Below are positions 35,422 to 48,265 of a stretch of DNA of 64,000 nucleotides, piece after piece (the stretch's first letter is position 1; each line of letters starts with the position of its first letter). The position numbers and the translations under genes are program-made. The notes beneath the pieces are model-generated. The model made no database searches and had not been told where the DNA came from. It saw only the letters and a program-made list of their open reading frames with translations. The stretch comes from Vicugna pacos (taxonomy: Eukaryota; Chordata; Mammalia; Artiodactyla; Camelidae). The stretch is from NCBI RefSeq assembly GCF_048564905.1, contig NC_133023.1:108856812-108920811 (forward strand). Reading direction: 5' to 3'.

Positions 35422-36420
35422 TTCTTTTTAATACTCTAAGTTCTCTCTGTGTGTGAAGAAAGTAAGCTGTGCCTGAGGGCTGGCTTACACAGGCTTAGCT
35501 TTTTTGGTAATCATAAAAATTTTTTACTACTCGCAAGTTTCCTTGTCATTTCAAATGTCTCATGTTCCTGACATTCATTAGAACTTTACAACCACTCTCT
35601 CTTCTCCAATACATGGCCCTATGTATTCTAGTTAACTTGGTTTACTCCAGACTCTCAGCTCCTCAACACACGGACTCCACAGGATTCTGCCTGGCTTTCC
35701 CCTACCTGCACTATGGCCCAGAAACTCTCAAAGCAGTAAACTGGACAAATCATATGGCTCACTTCATTTAACTACATTTCAGGGTTTATTGTGTTTGACT
35801 GCCTGATGTCCAATGTCTTGTTACTATTCTTTCATATACTTTGCTCTGTTTTGTTTGTATGTTTATTTTAGGAAGGAGGTTAAATCTGATCCCTCTGACT
35901 CCACTTTTTCCTCCACCCATTTAACCTTATATTTAGATGTAAGAAGATAACCTTTTTGATGACTCAGAAATTCTAGCTCTACTTTGCATGAACTCATTTA
36001 GATAGCACCCAATTGACTAATTGAATATTTTAGTCTTTATTTGACATGCTATAGCTACTGAAATCCTCATTTTGTTTATTTCATGGCTTAAGGCACTGAG
36101 AGCCAATACTTGATATTATCATCATTAATTTATATGAATATTCATCAGAGCATTTTGTAATAATTGCAGCAATTAAAAAAACACTGCACATATCCAATAA
36201 TGGGAATGTTAAATACATAAGGTGAAAGATTATATAGCCATTACATAAAATGTTTTTTAACAATATTTAATTCCATTGGAAAATGTTACTATGTAATGTT
36301 AAATGAAATTCCACATATAATTAAATGTCAATTTCATTAATACATAAATATGCATTTTAAAAATTGGATGAAAATGCATTAGCTTCTTAATAATAATAGT
36401 GGTTATCTCAGGGTTAAATG
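35422..36420. other. Unassigned sequence
   Basis: The first part may continue the old L1 interrupted by the Tigger. 35560-35720 weakly recalls L2. The rest is unrecognised. Confidence 0.4.
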
Positions 36421-36424
36421 CTGT

Positions 36425-36815
36425 AGTCATTAAATGTTATTTGTTAAAATTCTGACCTTCCCAACACCTGATAGGATTGCATTTCCTGGCCTCCTTTTGG
36501 TCGGATGGAACTATATAGCTACTTCTTGCCAGTGGATTGTGAGCAGAAATAATAAAATGTTACTGCTGGGATGCAGCATTTAGTTGGCATTGTGAGACCT
36601 TCCAAAATCCCTCAGCAGCTGACATGACTAAGAGTAATTAGCGTTCAACTCAGTTGCTGGCTCGCCAAACTCAGCCTTGAGTGACTGTTATAAGTAGAAA
36701 CTCTCCTTGCCAAATCACAACCGACAGGTAGAATGAGCAAGCAATTCATCTTTGTTGCTTTAGCAACTGAGATTTGGGGGTTGCTTTTTATAACATGAAC
36801 TAGACTATCTTCTTA
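36425..36815 (+). mobile_element. Old LTR-like element, same family as 2555
   Basis: Left block catttcctggcctccttttg, then gccagtggattgtgagcag. Right block atctttgttgctttagcaac, then tgagatttgggggttgc. Broken and diverged. The class is uncertain (ERVL/MaLR-like). Confidence 0.5.
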
Positions 36816-36819
36816 ATAT

Positions 36820-37270
36820 ATTTCTGTTTTTTCCAAAATATACACAATGAGCCTGAATTAATCTTTTGATACAAAAATTCCTTACTATTTGCTTATTTCA
36901 TTGAATGAAAGGTGACATCAATTGTAAGAAATACCAATATTTTATGGACCCCTAAGAAAGAACAAATGTTGTAAATTAAACTATGACTTAATGCTTTAAT
37001 GATAGTTCATGTATTATTTGAATTGAGTGCATCAGTCTCTTGTTGCTTTCCAATTTCTTTGATTGGCTACAAACGATTTGGCTATTTCTTCTGTCATCTG
37101 CCTTCAGTTACGTTACTAGATGTATAAATATTCATTTTCCACATATATCAAAAAGAATGCAATGTCATGTAATACTGGTTCATCCACATGTAGGCATCTT
37201 TATTTCTTAAATTTCATAAAACTTTTGGTTTGTTCTTTGAAACAAAATTAGGAATTTGTCATTCTTCTAG
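36820..37270. other. Unassigned sequence
   Basis: No family or gene recognised. Confidence 0.4.
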
Positions 37271-37276
37271 TCATCA

Positions 37277-37788
37277 TGAATATATTGCTGCTGTAACAAA
37301 TTGCTACTAAATTAGTGGCTAAAAGCAGCACACTTTTTTTTTTATCTTACAATTATGGAGGCCAGAAATCTTAAGAGTCTCAATGGGCTAAAGTCAAGTT
37401 GTCAAAAGGGCTGCATTCCTTCTGGAAGCTCTACTTAACAATCTGTTTCTTTGCCTTTTCCAGCTTCTCGAGGCTGCCCACATTCCTTGGCTCATGGTTC
37501 CATTCACAGTTGGCAATGTTGGGTAAATTCTCACACTGCCATCTCTCGGAGACTCTCTTTTGTAGTCACATCTCCTGCTGATTCAAGCTCCTGCCTCTCT
37601 CTCCCACTTTTAAGTACCCTTGTGATTACACTGGCTTTACCCTGGTAATCCAGGACAAACTCCCTATTTTAAGGTCTTCTGATCAGCAACTTTAACTACC
37701 CTTTGCTATACAAGATAATATATTCACAGGTTCCTGGGATTAGGATGTGGACATCTTTGTGGAGGGAGGCATTATTCTGTTTACCACA
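37277..37788 (-). mobile_element. MLT1 LTR (ERVL-MaLR fossil)
   Basis: Read on the minus strand it begins tgtggtaaacagaataatg, continues through gatgtccacatcctaatccc, ggaacctgtgaatat and cttgactttagcccattgag, and ends near ttgttacagcagcaatat. That is almost the whole LTR of about 500 bp. There is no internal region beside it. It is an ancient, broken solo LTR. Confidence 0.92.
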
Positions 37789-37799
37789 ATCACTAATAT

Positions 37800-38995
37800 G
37801 AAAATTCAGGCCTCTGCTCTTTTTCAATCCCTTCCTGCATACTCAATAACTTTTGCCTCAATGACAAATCACATTATAGGTTTTTTTGGACATATTTTTA
37901 ATCAATGCATATAGTACCAAGAAAAGTAGACAACATTATTGCAGTGATGACCATATGAATACCTATCATCAAATGTCACCATGTAGATGATGACAACCAG
38001 CTTACCCCTTGTTGATGGTAAGATGCTATAGATTTTTTTAGAATGTATCACTGTATCAAAGACGCTGAATGTTGAGAAACTGTGTGTGTGTCTTAGAATC
38101 AATTACATATAGCATATGCAAAGGAATAATCAACAGATCTGTCAGCTAATCATCTGACAGGTCTCTAAAGAATGTAACACACATAAGATGAGCTTTGACA
38201 GGAAAAACAGAGCAAGAACATGAGCTTAGTCTATGTTGAATAGTGAAAAAGAGGCGTGAGGACACTGCATGCCTGTGTCATAAGACACTGAAATGAGGGC
38301 TGAGATGACCAGCATACACACTGATTGAAATGTAAATAATCCCATACTCATTCAAAAAAAGAATGCTTCAATAAATATTCAAGAAAATTTTCCATTTTTA
38401 TAAACTAGGCTTGCTTCCTACATGTGTTTATCTATTTTGACATTTTGAATTGCACAGGAATGAATGTGCTTTGAAGAGTGATTCCTTAAAAAATTGAAAT
38501 CATGCACCATAAATCAGATAGTGGGTATAAAATGATTTCACAATCCCAAGTAAAAAGTCAAGTATGCTTTTCTCAAAATCATTTTTCATAATTTCCTTTC
38601 CCTTTATATCCATGCTAGGGACACTAATTTACTAATTGTCTTGAGGTGACAAAAATATAAGAAGAGCAAACATAAACAAAACTTTACCACTGTTTACTAA
38701 ATTCCTACTTTTGAAAAATAGTAAAGCTTCAAGATGCAACTACAGACAAGACTTCAGTAATTAAGAATAATTGGGAAGAAGGCAATTCTGATTTGGTGAA
38801 AAGTCTAAATCACATAAAGTTTGAAAAGAAACATAATTGAGTTACATTCAAGTAGCAGAATAAGATGAATTTTTTAAAACCTAACCAATTTTTGGCAATT
38901 GATGGGACTTGTTTTAGTAGAAATATGACAGTGATTAGGCTCTAAATGGATAGCATGGAAAGGAATGGAAATACCCAATGGACTGGGAGTCAAGA
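37800..38995. other. Unassigned sequence
   Basis: A weak inverted repeat (ctgtcag...ctgacag) lies at about 38139-38161. Nothing else seen. Confidence 0.4.
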
Positions 38996-38999
38996 CATC

Positions 39000-39110
39000 C
39001 GTACCTTATTCTCAGATCTGCCACTAAGAGTACTCTGTATCCTCATCTATAAAATGAGCAGATTATAATAGATACTATCTGAGATTTCCGAAGCTCTAGA
39101 ATGCTTCAAG
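39000..39110 (+). mobile_element. MIR-like fragment
   Basis: cagatctgccactaagag and tcctcatctataaaatgagc fit the MIR core. Diverged. Confidence 0.5.
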
Positions 39111-39114
39111 AATT

Positions 39115-40540
39115 TATTTACCAGAAAATAAACGTTGCCAAAGTGGTTTTAGAGCTAAGAGCCTGAATCAGTGATTTAGGCATTCCTCACATAATCCTCT
39201 TGAAAATATTAATTTGTTTAGCAATCTTCTGTTCTAGACATAGTTAAAAAGTAAGCCAGTCTCTGGCAAGGCTTCTTATTTTTGTTTTTAATTTGGAATT
39301 ATTTTTTACGGTATTCTGACAGCTTTCTGTAGTTTATATTCACAGATAAACGTCGACTGAAGCAATTAGAAAAGTTAACACTCTAATAGGAAACACAAAG
39401 GGAGACTTCAGTATTTCAACCTGCTTTCATTCTGGCAAAGCATTAAAACCGTTCTTTATATAAAAATGATGCCATGCAGTCATTTTACTGTCAAAATCTG
39501 CTCTGTTCTTTAAACTGAATGACAGCAAGGATTAGAGGAACTGATCTAGTCTGAAATATGTGTGTGGGAAGGACAGGGGATGGGGGAAGGAGGAAGAATA
39601 AACTCATAAGAATGAGGCTCAAGTTCTTTTTGGTATGCGTGTGACTTACAGCCTACTCTTCCACATTTGTGCAGCTGCAAGACTTTCCAAATCTTCTTCC
39701 TTGTCTTACCCACCCAAGGTCTTTTCTCTATCCCTCCCTTTTATTTCCTTCACTTCCTCAACTCTCCCTCGTGATCCCAAAGTTACTCCATAGTTTGCAT
39801 CCTTGCACTCCTTGTACCCTTGCATCCATCACTACTTGCATCCATCAATACTAAAAAAAAAAAGCTTAGATGAGATGAAAGAGTGCCTATTTTGCCTAAA
39901 ACTTGTTAAAATTCCAGTGAGAATGTGAAAATGGAATTAATCTGCCAGCATCTGTCATCTTCTATTTTTCAGGACCACTTTTAATAAAAGCAGCACACAA
40001 ATTTTCTTTTGTGGTTTTACACTTAGCTCTTTGCTTGTAATGGAGAATTCTACCTAAATTGAGGGAAAAAACTAAGTCATTTGCATGCAAATACAGCAAT
40101 AAGAAGAAATTGCACAAATAATGAACATGGTATATTAGCCAATCTTCCTCCTATCAGTGACCAGGAATATATTCATTCTGAATGATTCTCTGATTCATTC
40201 TAGTTATGACTATAAAAAATGTCCTAAGATGTGTATCATTTTACATTAAATGGCAGTGACTCACAGTATATTTTCCTCACAGTATCATGAATTGTAAGGA
40301 CCGTACCTGCATTGGATATGCTTAACAGTTATACCATTAAATTATAAATTGTATAAGTGGACCTGGATCAGAAAGCATTTGGAAAGCTAACATTACTGTT
40401 CATGAATGGTCTGTGTATGTTTTTCTTCACGGAGCTGTCCTTCTTAAAACTGAAATCTTACTTAACAGCTATGACCACAAGTTTGTTTCCATCCACAACA
40501 ATAGTGTCTCCTTTTTGGATCAGACTTTATGGACTAGAAA
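39115..40540. other. Unassigned sequence
   Basis: Local repeats of ttgcatcc at about 39795-39846. No gene or dispersed repeat recognised. Confidence 0.4.
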
Positions 40541-40544
40541 GTGC

Positions 40545-40685
40545 CCTCATATCTAGTGTTTCATTTGATTCCCAGCACATCCTGTGAGGAAATAAAATCT
40601 GTGTGTTTATTTATCCCTGTTTTACAGCAGGTGACTGAGGTTCTCAGAGACTAGATTACCTGTCTAAGGATACTCAGCACATATT
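40545..40685 (-). mobile_element. MIR SINE fragment
   Basis: tgattcccagcacatcctgt, then tatccctgttttacagcagg match reverse MIR. Confidence 0.7.
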
Positions 40686-41084
40686 GTCATATTGTTTTTC
40701 AAATGTTGTAATAGATGAAAAATGTATTTTGGAGATAAACCTACTATTTGTTGTATTAACTTTAATCTGTTTTCAATCTTTATATTTAGTTTATCTTGAA
40801 ATTACAAATAATGTTAAGGGTAATTTAACTTTTTTAATATGTACCAGAGGGGCATGATTTGTAAAAGGTAGGGAAATAATATGCTAACTATTCTAATAAG
40901 TTCTGATACTAAAAATGCTTGGGGAAAATTAATGTTATATGAAATTACTTTTTCTACCATTCATTTGTAAACTCTTGCGGACAAGGCGTTTTTTTTTTAA
41001 TGAGTTATTCTGTTTGGAATATAAACAGCTTCTCATTATTGACAGCTATCAACCAGATGATATAATAAAAGTGCTAACAATAGC

Positions 41085-41338
41085 AACCATTTATGTAGTA
41101 TTTTCTTTGTACCAAGTATTATTCTAAAAACTTCACAAATTTTACTGATTTTTAACTCACTAACTCTCCTTAACAACCCTGTCAGGTAGGCCCTATTGTT
41201 ATTCTATTTTACAGGTATGGAAACCGAGGTACAGAGAGTTAACATACTTCCTCATGGTCACATAATTGAAACAACTGAAACTGAGGAATTCAAACCCAGG
41301 CAGTCTGGCTCCAGAGCCATGACTCTTAACCATTAATG
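41085..41338 (-). mobile_element. MIR SINE, nearly full length
   Basis: caaccctgtcaggtagg, attctattttacaggtatgg, aaaccgaggtacagagag, ggcagtctggctccagagcc, ctcttaaccattaatgg. This is the whole reverse MIR in order. Confidence 0.93.
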
Positions 41339-41361
41339 GATGCTGCCCTTAAAAAAGAGAA

Positions 41362-41570
41362 ATTTCTAGACTCTAACTATCTGGGTTCCAATCTTGGACC
41401 TACCCATACTAGTCATAAAACAGTTGCTTAATATCTCTAGGCTTCAGCTTTCACATCTGTAATACTGTGATAATAATATCAACCTCATGGGGCTAATACA
41501 AAGAGGAAATAAAATAATACATTTAATAAAACATAGCAAGACGACTGAAAACTAGTTGTTAATGAATGTT
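41362..41570 (+). mobile_element. MIR SINE, opposite orientation
   Basis: ctgggttccaatcttggacc, then cttcagctttcacatctg, and caacctcatggggctaatac match plus-strand MIR. It lies about 24 bp from the preceding MIR. Confidence 0.85.
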
Positions 41571-41574
41571 AATT

Positions 41575-42555
41575 TTCCATCTGAGTAACAATTTAAGTAC
41601 GTCCTCGTGATAATTCTATTTCTAAATTTGGAGGTTATCATAAGCTTGTTTTTGTAACACTCTCTCATCTATGCCTCCTATCTCCCAAAGAATTGCATTT
41701 GTACCACCTAAAAGTTAACATGGCCAAAAAAAAAAAAAATCAGTCAACCAATTGATTGATTTATTTGAATGAGTTACTGATCAACCATTTTTTTTATCTT
41801 GACTAATTTGATTTTAGACTAATATTCCATAAGAGGCTGCTAGAGTTGATCTGGGGTATTAGGCTAAAACATCACTGTTAAATGGCACACTACATGATTA
41901 GTGTCCACCTCTGAGAAATGAATGTGTGTGTCAATTAAGGTTTGTTTAGGAGATTAAAAACAAACACCCAGAATGGAGAAATTATTAAATTCTAAACCAC
42001 TATTACATTGACTACTTTGGCTGAACATGTTTTCTTGGTATTCAACTACAGACCAAAAAATATTACATTTCCAACAGTTAAAAATAAAGTTAAGTAAGAT
42101 ATTATACAGCTTCTATTATAGATAAGAAACTGTGTAGGGGTCCCAAAAAATTTCAGGAGTTTCACAATTGTTGAGTCCGTTTTCTGAAATTTGTCTGTAG
42201 TGTGCAATGTGGTAAGCCTAATTTGGAAGAGTAACCGGGCAAGATATTTCTTACTGATAACAGAAATCTTATCTAAGATGTAGTACTGAGTTATCCCAAA
42301 TTCAGACCAAGCTCATGTTTAGAGCACCAGCAAAGTTCAGCTTTGATGCATCTATTCAGATTTTGTAATAAAAATATCCAGAAAGAAGAAAAATATTTAG
42401 AAAAATATCTAAAATAATTAATTTTAACTTACATTCAAGTTTTGTGTCATTTTGAAAAATAAAATTTTATTTTTAATCCCCTATCGATGTATGGGTCATC
42501 ATAATCTTTCAAAATTTAGGATCTTAATTCAATTCCACTGAGAACTCTTTTATTG
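41575..42555. other. Unassigned sequence
   Basis: A-run at about 41726-41739. No family or gene recognised. Confidence 0.4.
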
Positions 42556-42556
42556 G

Positions 42557-43022
42557 TGTGTGAACAAAAAATACTGCAAACCAAATCAGTAAACAAAGAA
42601 CGCTGAAGCCATCAAGCTGCCACCACCCCCAGTGAGGACAGGCCTGCAGCCCAGCCTCTGCACCCTGAGGGCACTTAGAATAAGAAAGGACAGGATACTG
42701 GCCCTAGACAGCTAGGTGCTTGTCAAAGGAATGAACTCAACGAGCCCCAACGTTTGCTCCCTCCCATGCATAGAAAAGCGCTACATTCTTTAACTTGCGA
42801 TGTCTGGTTTTCTTTAACAGTAATCTTTATTGTTCCAACTACCTGGTCTTTGTTGTACAACTCCTATATATCCTGGCTCCTCCCCTACCTCTTTGGAGCA
42901 GCCCCTCAGAGTGATCTGAGAGGCTGTCACCCCGGGCTCCAAGAGGTTTGAGTCCTCCGAAATGTCTGCCAAATGAAACGTAACTCTCAACTTTTAGGTG
43001 GTGCATTTTATTTCAGTCGACA
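42557..43022 (+). mobile_element. ERVK-type solo LTR, artiodactyl-like
   Basis: A TATA-like tatata lies at about 42865, followed by tctttggagcagcccctcag, agtgatctgagaggctgtc and a terminus gcattttatttcagtcgaca. This order closely recalls ruminant ERVK-class LTRs (BTLTR1-like). Just beyond the right end there is no primer-binding site or internal region, so it is a solo LTR. The left edge is uncertain by a few bases and no clear target duplication was found. It is younger than the MaLR fossils and lineage-restricted by inference. Confidence 0.75.
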
Positions 43023-45640
43023 GGTACCTCTGTGATCTAAGTGGCTAATCACTGAATGGAGCGTGTTCCGGAAGAGGGTCTTGGAGCAAAGTTAGCGTAA
43101 GTGGGAATGGGCCATTTCTAAGGAATATTGCTAAAGCTGAACTTTTGAGTTAGGTTAAAAACTATCCAATTTCTAACTTTCAATTTTTTGCTTGCATTTT
43201 AACTATTTGAGTTTGACAGAGAACAAGGGCTTGGGAAAGGCCAGTTGGTGAAATGCTGATGGACTGCTTCAGGGGCTGTTTTGCAGAGAATTGCCCGCCT
43301 CTTAACCCTGTGCTGCTACCTTAACACAAGCACCTGACCACTTTATCTTGCCAAGGCGGACTGTGGGAACCAGGCCCCTTTAAGCATCCTTGAAAGGCCT
43401 TTTCTCTTTGGAGAGGGCACCTTGTAAACCCTCATAATTTTGCTTCCTTGGATGCTAATTGATTTTTAAGCCTGATGGGTTTACAAAAATTAGCTACAAT
43501 TTCAAGTTGCCTTTGACATATTCAAGTATCCAAATGGAAAGACTGATGTTCTCTTTTGGGTGACTTAGACTTTTTCTATATAATCCCAGTTTCATATTGG
43601 AGCATTGAGGTTGAATATAGCCATTTTTTGAAATGGACATTCATTGCATGTTAACAGATTTCAGTCACTGGGGCGGGGAAAAGGCTGTTGTATTTAAGAG
43701 TTTCTCTTTAGGAGGCAGAAAATAGTTCAAGCTTACAAAGGGCAAAAACAGGGTTTTTACTCCCTCACTACGATGATTAGCGCTCCTATGTACCCATACG
43801 CACGCAGGCTTTTCTGGGATTATGTAAAGAAGTTATCAATTGCTCAAAATAGTGATCCTGCCTAAGGTGATCCTGGGCTTAACTGGAATTAGACCTCAGA
43901 GCCTGGAATTAATTCCCAGAAACTTCCTACTATACAACAAAGGTCATATATATACACCGAAGTGTACACACATGGGCACACACACACACATACACACAAA
44001 TTGTGAAAACTTTATTACTTCAAAATATGCCTTGATATTTACTTGAATTTTGGCTGACCCAATTTATTTTATTTTTTGTTACTCTCTACTCTGGAATAAC
44101 TTCCCTTCAAGCTTGCTCATTCTTTTCCAGGATGCTGATGGCTCAGTGATTTAGGTTGGCATGCTTGGATATGAACACAATTGGCTAGATGTATGCAAGC
44201 ATAAGAAGAAAAGTTAACCAAATCATTCTTATTCTCCTTTCATCTCAATCTAGAAAAATAGTTTTTTTTTTTTGGAGGGACAATTCTGAGAATTGTTCAA
44301 AATTGTGAAGAAATGTTTAAAATTGCTTTAATTTTTTAAGAACTAGTTAAATAAATATCTATACGTTTTCACAGATGACAAAATGATTAAAGTGCTCAAG
44401 TCATGCTCTTCCAAAAATTGTAATTTCAAAAATATTAACATTACTGTGTTTCCCCTCTTCAGCTCATTCTATAAAAATAAAAAAATTAAAAAGGAAAGAA
44501 AGGTAAATTAAAAAATAAATAAAAGAATAAGCTTAAAACCAAAGTAAAGCTTCTCTTGGGGTAAGCAATTTTCGAATAACATAAATATCTACTTAAGTCT
44601 GAAGAAATATTTTCTATTAGTAGTGTCATGTATGTGGTTTTATTTAATAGTTATCTTCATGTATTTGAGTAAATTCCCTCATAACTAAAGTAAACTTTAC
44701 AGAAATCTTAGAAACCTCTGAAGCTGTGAATCTTCTTTACTGAATCTTCTTTATGTATAGCATAAAACACATCAAAATGGTCACGTGTGAACTTATCAAA
44801 CAGAAATGTTGTGAAGATTAAAGTAATAGCCCATCCTCTGCTTGACGGGAAAAGCTCTGAATGACATGAACAATGGCAATGTCTTGATTCCTTGTCAGGA
44901 AATCACAATTCAAATCCTTATGAATATATTCACAATGCTGCTTGGGAAAAGAACTCTAGCTTTAATATTGAAGCATCACAGAGCTTTTGTCATGTTATTG
45001 AACTAGGGAATATTTTGATTTTGGCCCCTTTGATAATGGCTCAGTTATACATTTTAAAAAAACATTGCATATGTAGAATAGGGATTTTGAGTGAATAGTG
45101 GGGTTAGAGGGAGGGTTCTCTATATAATTTATATAAATATAAATATAAATATAAATATATATATAAAATTAATGAATCAGCCTAGCTGAAGACTGAAGAA
45201 CTGACAAAAAAAAAAAAAGTAGGAAGATAGGAGTTACTCATTAGTTAGTGAAATCAAGTTGTTAGAGCTTTAAGATTAGTCTTAATTGGATATACACATT
45301 TAGAGCCTAATTGAGAAACTCTCTTCAAATCCATGTTTGCTAACATTAGTAATTTATGAAATATTTGTTTATTATAAACAACAAAAAATGCCTATTCCAA
45401 GAATGTCATTTTCAAATTGCTTTTCATGAATGAGAATTCTTTACTTGTGTTTACATGGTGAGCTCTGTCAATGTATGCCCGAACACCTGCAGATAAAGCC
45501 TCTGACTCCTGTTTCAGAAGTAGATTGTGATGTTTTAAATCACATTTCAGGAGGGAGATTCCAAGATCAGTTTATTTTCTCCTGAGTACTTTCACTGCAA
45601 TTAAACACAAGTTGCCACCAGGCGGAATTTTCATGACAGC
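43023..45640. other. Unassigned sequence, partly GC-richer
   Basis: 43180-43480 is complex, GC-richer sequence with no repeat match (see findings). (ca)n-like patch at 43975-43998. A-rich 44470-44525. An (ataaat)n patch is listed separately. Confidence 0.45.
45121..45168 (+). repeat. (ATAAAT)n / AT-rich microsatellite
   Basis: Four or so ataaat units followed by (ta)n. Confidence 0.9.
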
Positions 45641-45754
45641 TAGGATCACCACATGTCCCAGGTTGCTTATGTCTGTTGTCCCACATTATTAATAGCCTAT
45701 CCCTTTTCACTCTTAAGTTTCCAAATTTGGACAACTGATTTTCTGGTCACCCTA
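45641..45754 (+). mobile_element. Small DNA transposon (MITE)
   Basis: Ends taggatcacca and tggtcacccta are imperfect inverted repeats. The inside (gtcccacattattaatag) matches a common eutherian MITE that carries tgtccc...tggacaa blocks. About 114 bp. The superfamily is probably hAT-like but not asserted. Confidence 0.6.
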
Positions 45755-45759
45755 ATGAT

Positions 45760-46680
45760 AACCTCATGGTCAAAGAGCACTGCCAACCCTCAACTTAGGT
45801 GAATGGCCCCAGATTCCTGCTGAAATGGTAACTGGGAGAAAGAACTCAGCATTCCTGGTAACACTTCCTTTCAGGTACAGCATATTTTCCTTAGACTGAA
45901 TAATTGTCTACAGTTTTTATTTGTCAAATTTTCTTCGAGTTACATTTAAGTTTTCCTACGGATTCCCACATGCTTAAACCAGTCTAGTAATCTGTTAGGT
46001 TCCATGTTTTCTGGAGCCTTCTATTCTTCTAGTCTAGTCTGGGATGGCTGCACTTCAGCTCTGCTGAACAATGGCTCCCCTGGGACGTCCACTGGCATCA
46101 CGAATGGGATTCCCTTCTTTCTCTGCTGCTCTAATGCACTGAATTACCTGCATCTTGGAGCTCACTTTATAGGCTTATTTTCTTGTTTTGGAAGAATACT
46201 TTCTCCAGTACCTTTAAATTTTTGAGGCTTTTCATGTTTAAAAAAAAACATGTGTGAAAATACACCTTGATTGATAGTGATTCCGTGGTTAACACAGAAT
46301 TTTAGACTAAAATCATTCTGTCTGAGAATCTTGGACCTTCTAGCTTCTGGTATTAATATTAGGAAGTTTGAAGCTATTCTGCTTCTTGATTCCTTAAATG
46401 TAACCTATTTATTTTTCTCTTTGGAAGCTTCTCTTTATCCCCAGAGTCCTAAATTTTATGATTGTTTGCTTTAAGGTGGGTTACTTACTTATTTTTTATT
46501 TTTTTTTGTACTAGACAATTAATAGGTCCTTTGCATTAAGGGGCTGCTAGCTCTTCATTCTAGGCATCATTTTTCAACTGTTCCTTTGAAGATTTCCTAA
46601 TCTCTAGTTCATCTGTCCTCTTTTATTAGTTGAATTGAGACTTTTCAGTGGTAAACACACCTCCCAAACACAAATTTTTT
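45760..46680. other. Mostly unassigned, possible old LINE
   Basis: 46330-46470 (ctttggaagcttctctttat, then ccccagagtcc) resembles the reverse of an old LINE 5' region. The support is too weak for a firm call. Confidence 0.35.
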
Positions 46681-46684
46681 TCAA

Positions 46685-46755
46685 AGGCCCATCCCAAGAG
46701 CTTAGCACAGTGCCTGGCACAAATCTGAAAAGTAAATAAAAGTATGCTGAATAAA
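46685..46755 (+). mobile_element. L2 3'-end fragment
   Basis: gagcttagcacagtgcctgg followed by tgctgaataaa fits the L2 or MIR 3' end. Confidence 0.45.
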
Positions 46756-46759
46756 AAAC

Positions 46760-47960
46760 TATAACCACCTACTGGAAAGTATCAAAATATAATCTTTGCT
46801 TATGTCTAGTCTTTCTTCATAATGATTTTTCTTCTTTGCTTGGAACCATCTGTCTCAAAGGAGATGTGATAGGCATGTTCTGATAATGTGATTTTTATCC
46901 TTCCCTCAAAATGTCCCATTTCACCCTAAAGATATTTACTGGAAATTTTTTCTAACATTTAGATGTTCAGGGGCCACTTTTCACTCCTCTTTGACTTTTA
47001 GGTACTACTGTATTCAACAATGATCCCTAATTGGCCACGATACTTTCAAAGGCATCCAGTTGGTTCCTCTGAAAACAATCTTAAAGGCTGAGTTTGAATA
47101 GCACTATCACTGAATACCCTGTCAGCCAGAGTTAGTGGCCCAGAAGAGGAGCTGCATACCTAAGCAGGGCATGAAGGTGAGATCAAATATCTCCAAAAGT
47201 TTAGCTTATTTTTCAAGTTTTTTTTCTGCTTTAACAATAAAAAAAGCTTAAAAACCACCAAGTAACATTTAAGAAATTCAGAAACTGAGTGAATTGTAGC
47301 AATCCTTGAATAAAAGTTTCTGAGAGGATTTAAAAGCTATTTACTGCTCAAATCCAACTACATGGTCTCAGCCTAAGTAGAATCGGCAGCCTCCTGTCAA
47401 GAATTGTACGAGTCGTGGGCCCACACCCCTTCACAAACAGGCAGACAATTAACAAGCTTCCCTACCGCGTGACCGTCTTCTACAGTATCCCAATGCTCAT
47501 CATTAGAGCATTTTGGGCTTTAAGGTGGAACCCCCACCTTAATTGTGAGGTGGCATGAACTGCCTATGCTCTTTCCTGTGTTAGGTTGTTTACTGACAAT
47601 GGGGCCTTTGTGAGAAGCCAGAGCACATAACCTCTTTGGGCCTTCAGGAGACCAATTCTCTTTCACCATTAGCAACTCTCTCCACACCACCCCACCCCAA
47701 CCTCATGCTCAGTACAGACACAACCAGATTAGTAGGTGGTCTTTAAGTAGATGAGAAGTAAAGAGTATCTCTTCCATGATGGTGCACTTTCCAGAAGTGG
47801 TAAAAAAATACCCATCTACTGATTTCATGAATTCAGTGATGTCTAAGTGGGGTATATAAAGTATGTTTATAAATAAACCTACACTAAGATCACAGTGAAA
47901 CTTTAGATCAAAGGTAAAGAGAAGTTTTTCTTTTTAAGTTTCAGTTAAAATAATATTTGT
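46760..47960. other. Unassigned sequence
   Basis: Contains a 9-bp-stem hairpin at 47520-47542. No family or gene recognised. Confidence 0.4.
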
Positions 47961-47964
47961 CACC

Positions 47965-48265
47965 TCAAGTGCTAAAGCAGAAGTCAGAAGGCAGTGGGAT
48001 AATATTTTCAAACTGATACAAAAACAATTGCAGGCCTAGAATTTCATACCCACTGAAATATGCTCATCTTCCAGTAATTAGTGTGAATCAATGACATTTT
48101 AAAGACAAAGAGTCCTTCACTAAAGGAAATTCTGTTGAATAGATTTAAGCAGCACAAAAGTGATCCAGGTGTAATAATGATCATAAGAAATCTTGGATTC
48201 CATAACAAAGAAGTAACAAAGAAAGGGAAATAAAAAGAACTTTTCTCTGTGAAAATATGGCAATC
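47965..48265 (+). mobile_element. Old L1M 5'-region fragment
   Basis: gtcagaaggcagtgggataa, then caattgcaggcctagaattt, then gacattttaaagacaaagag parallels the segment seen at 24535-24680. Diverged. Confidence 0.5.

Noticed and set aside
40939-41127. Short open frame before the MIR pair
   Set aside because: AT-rich chance frame with no supporting feature.
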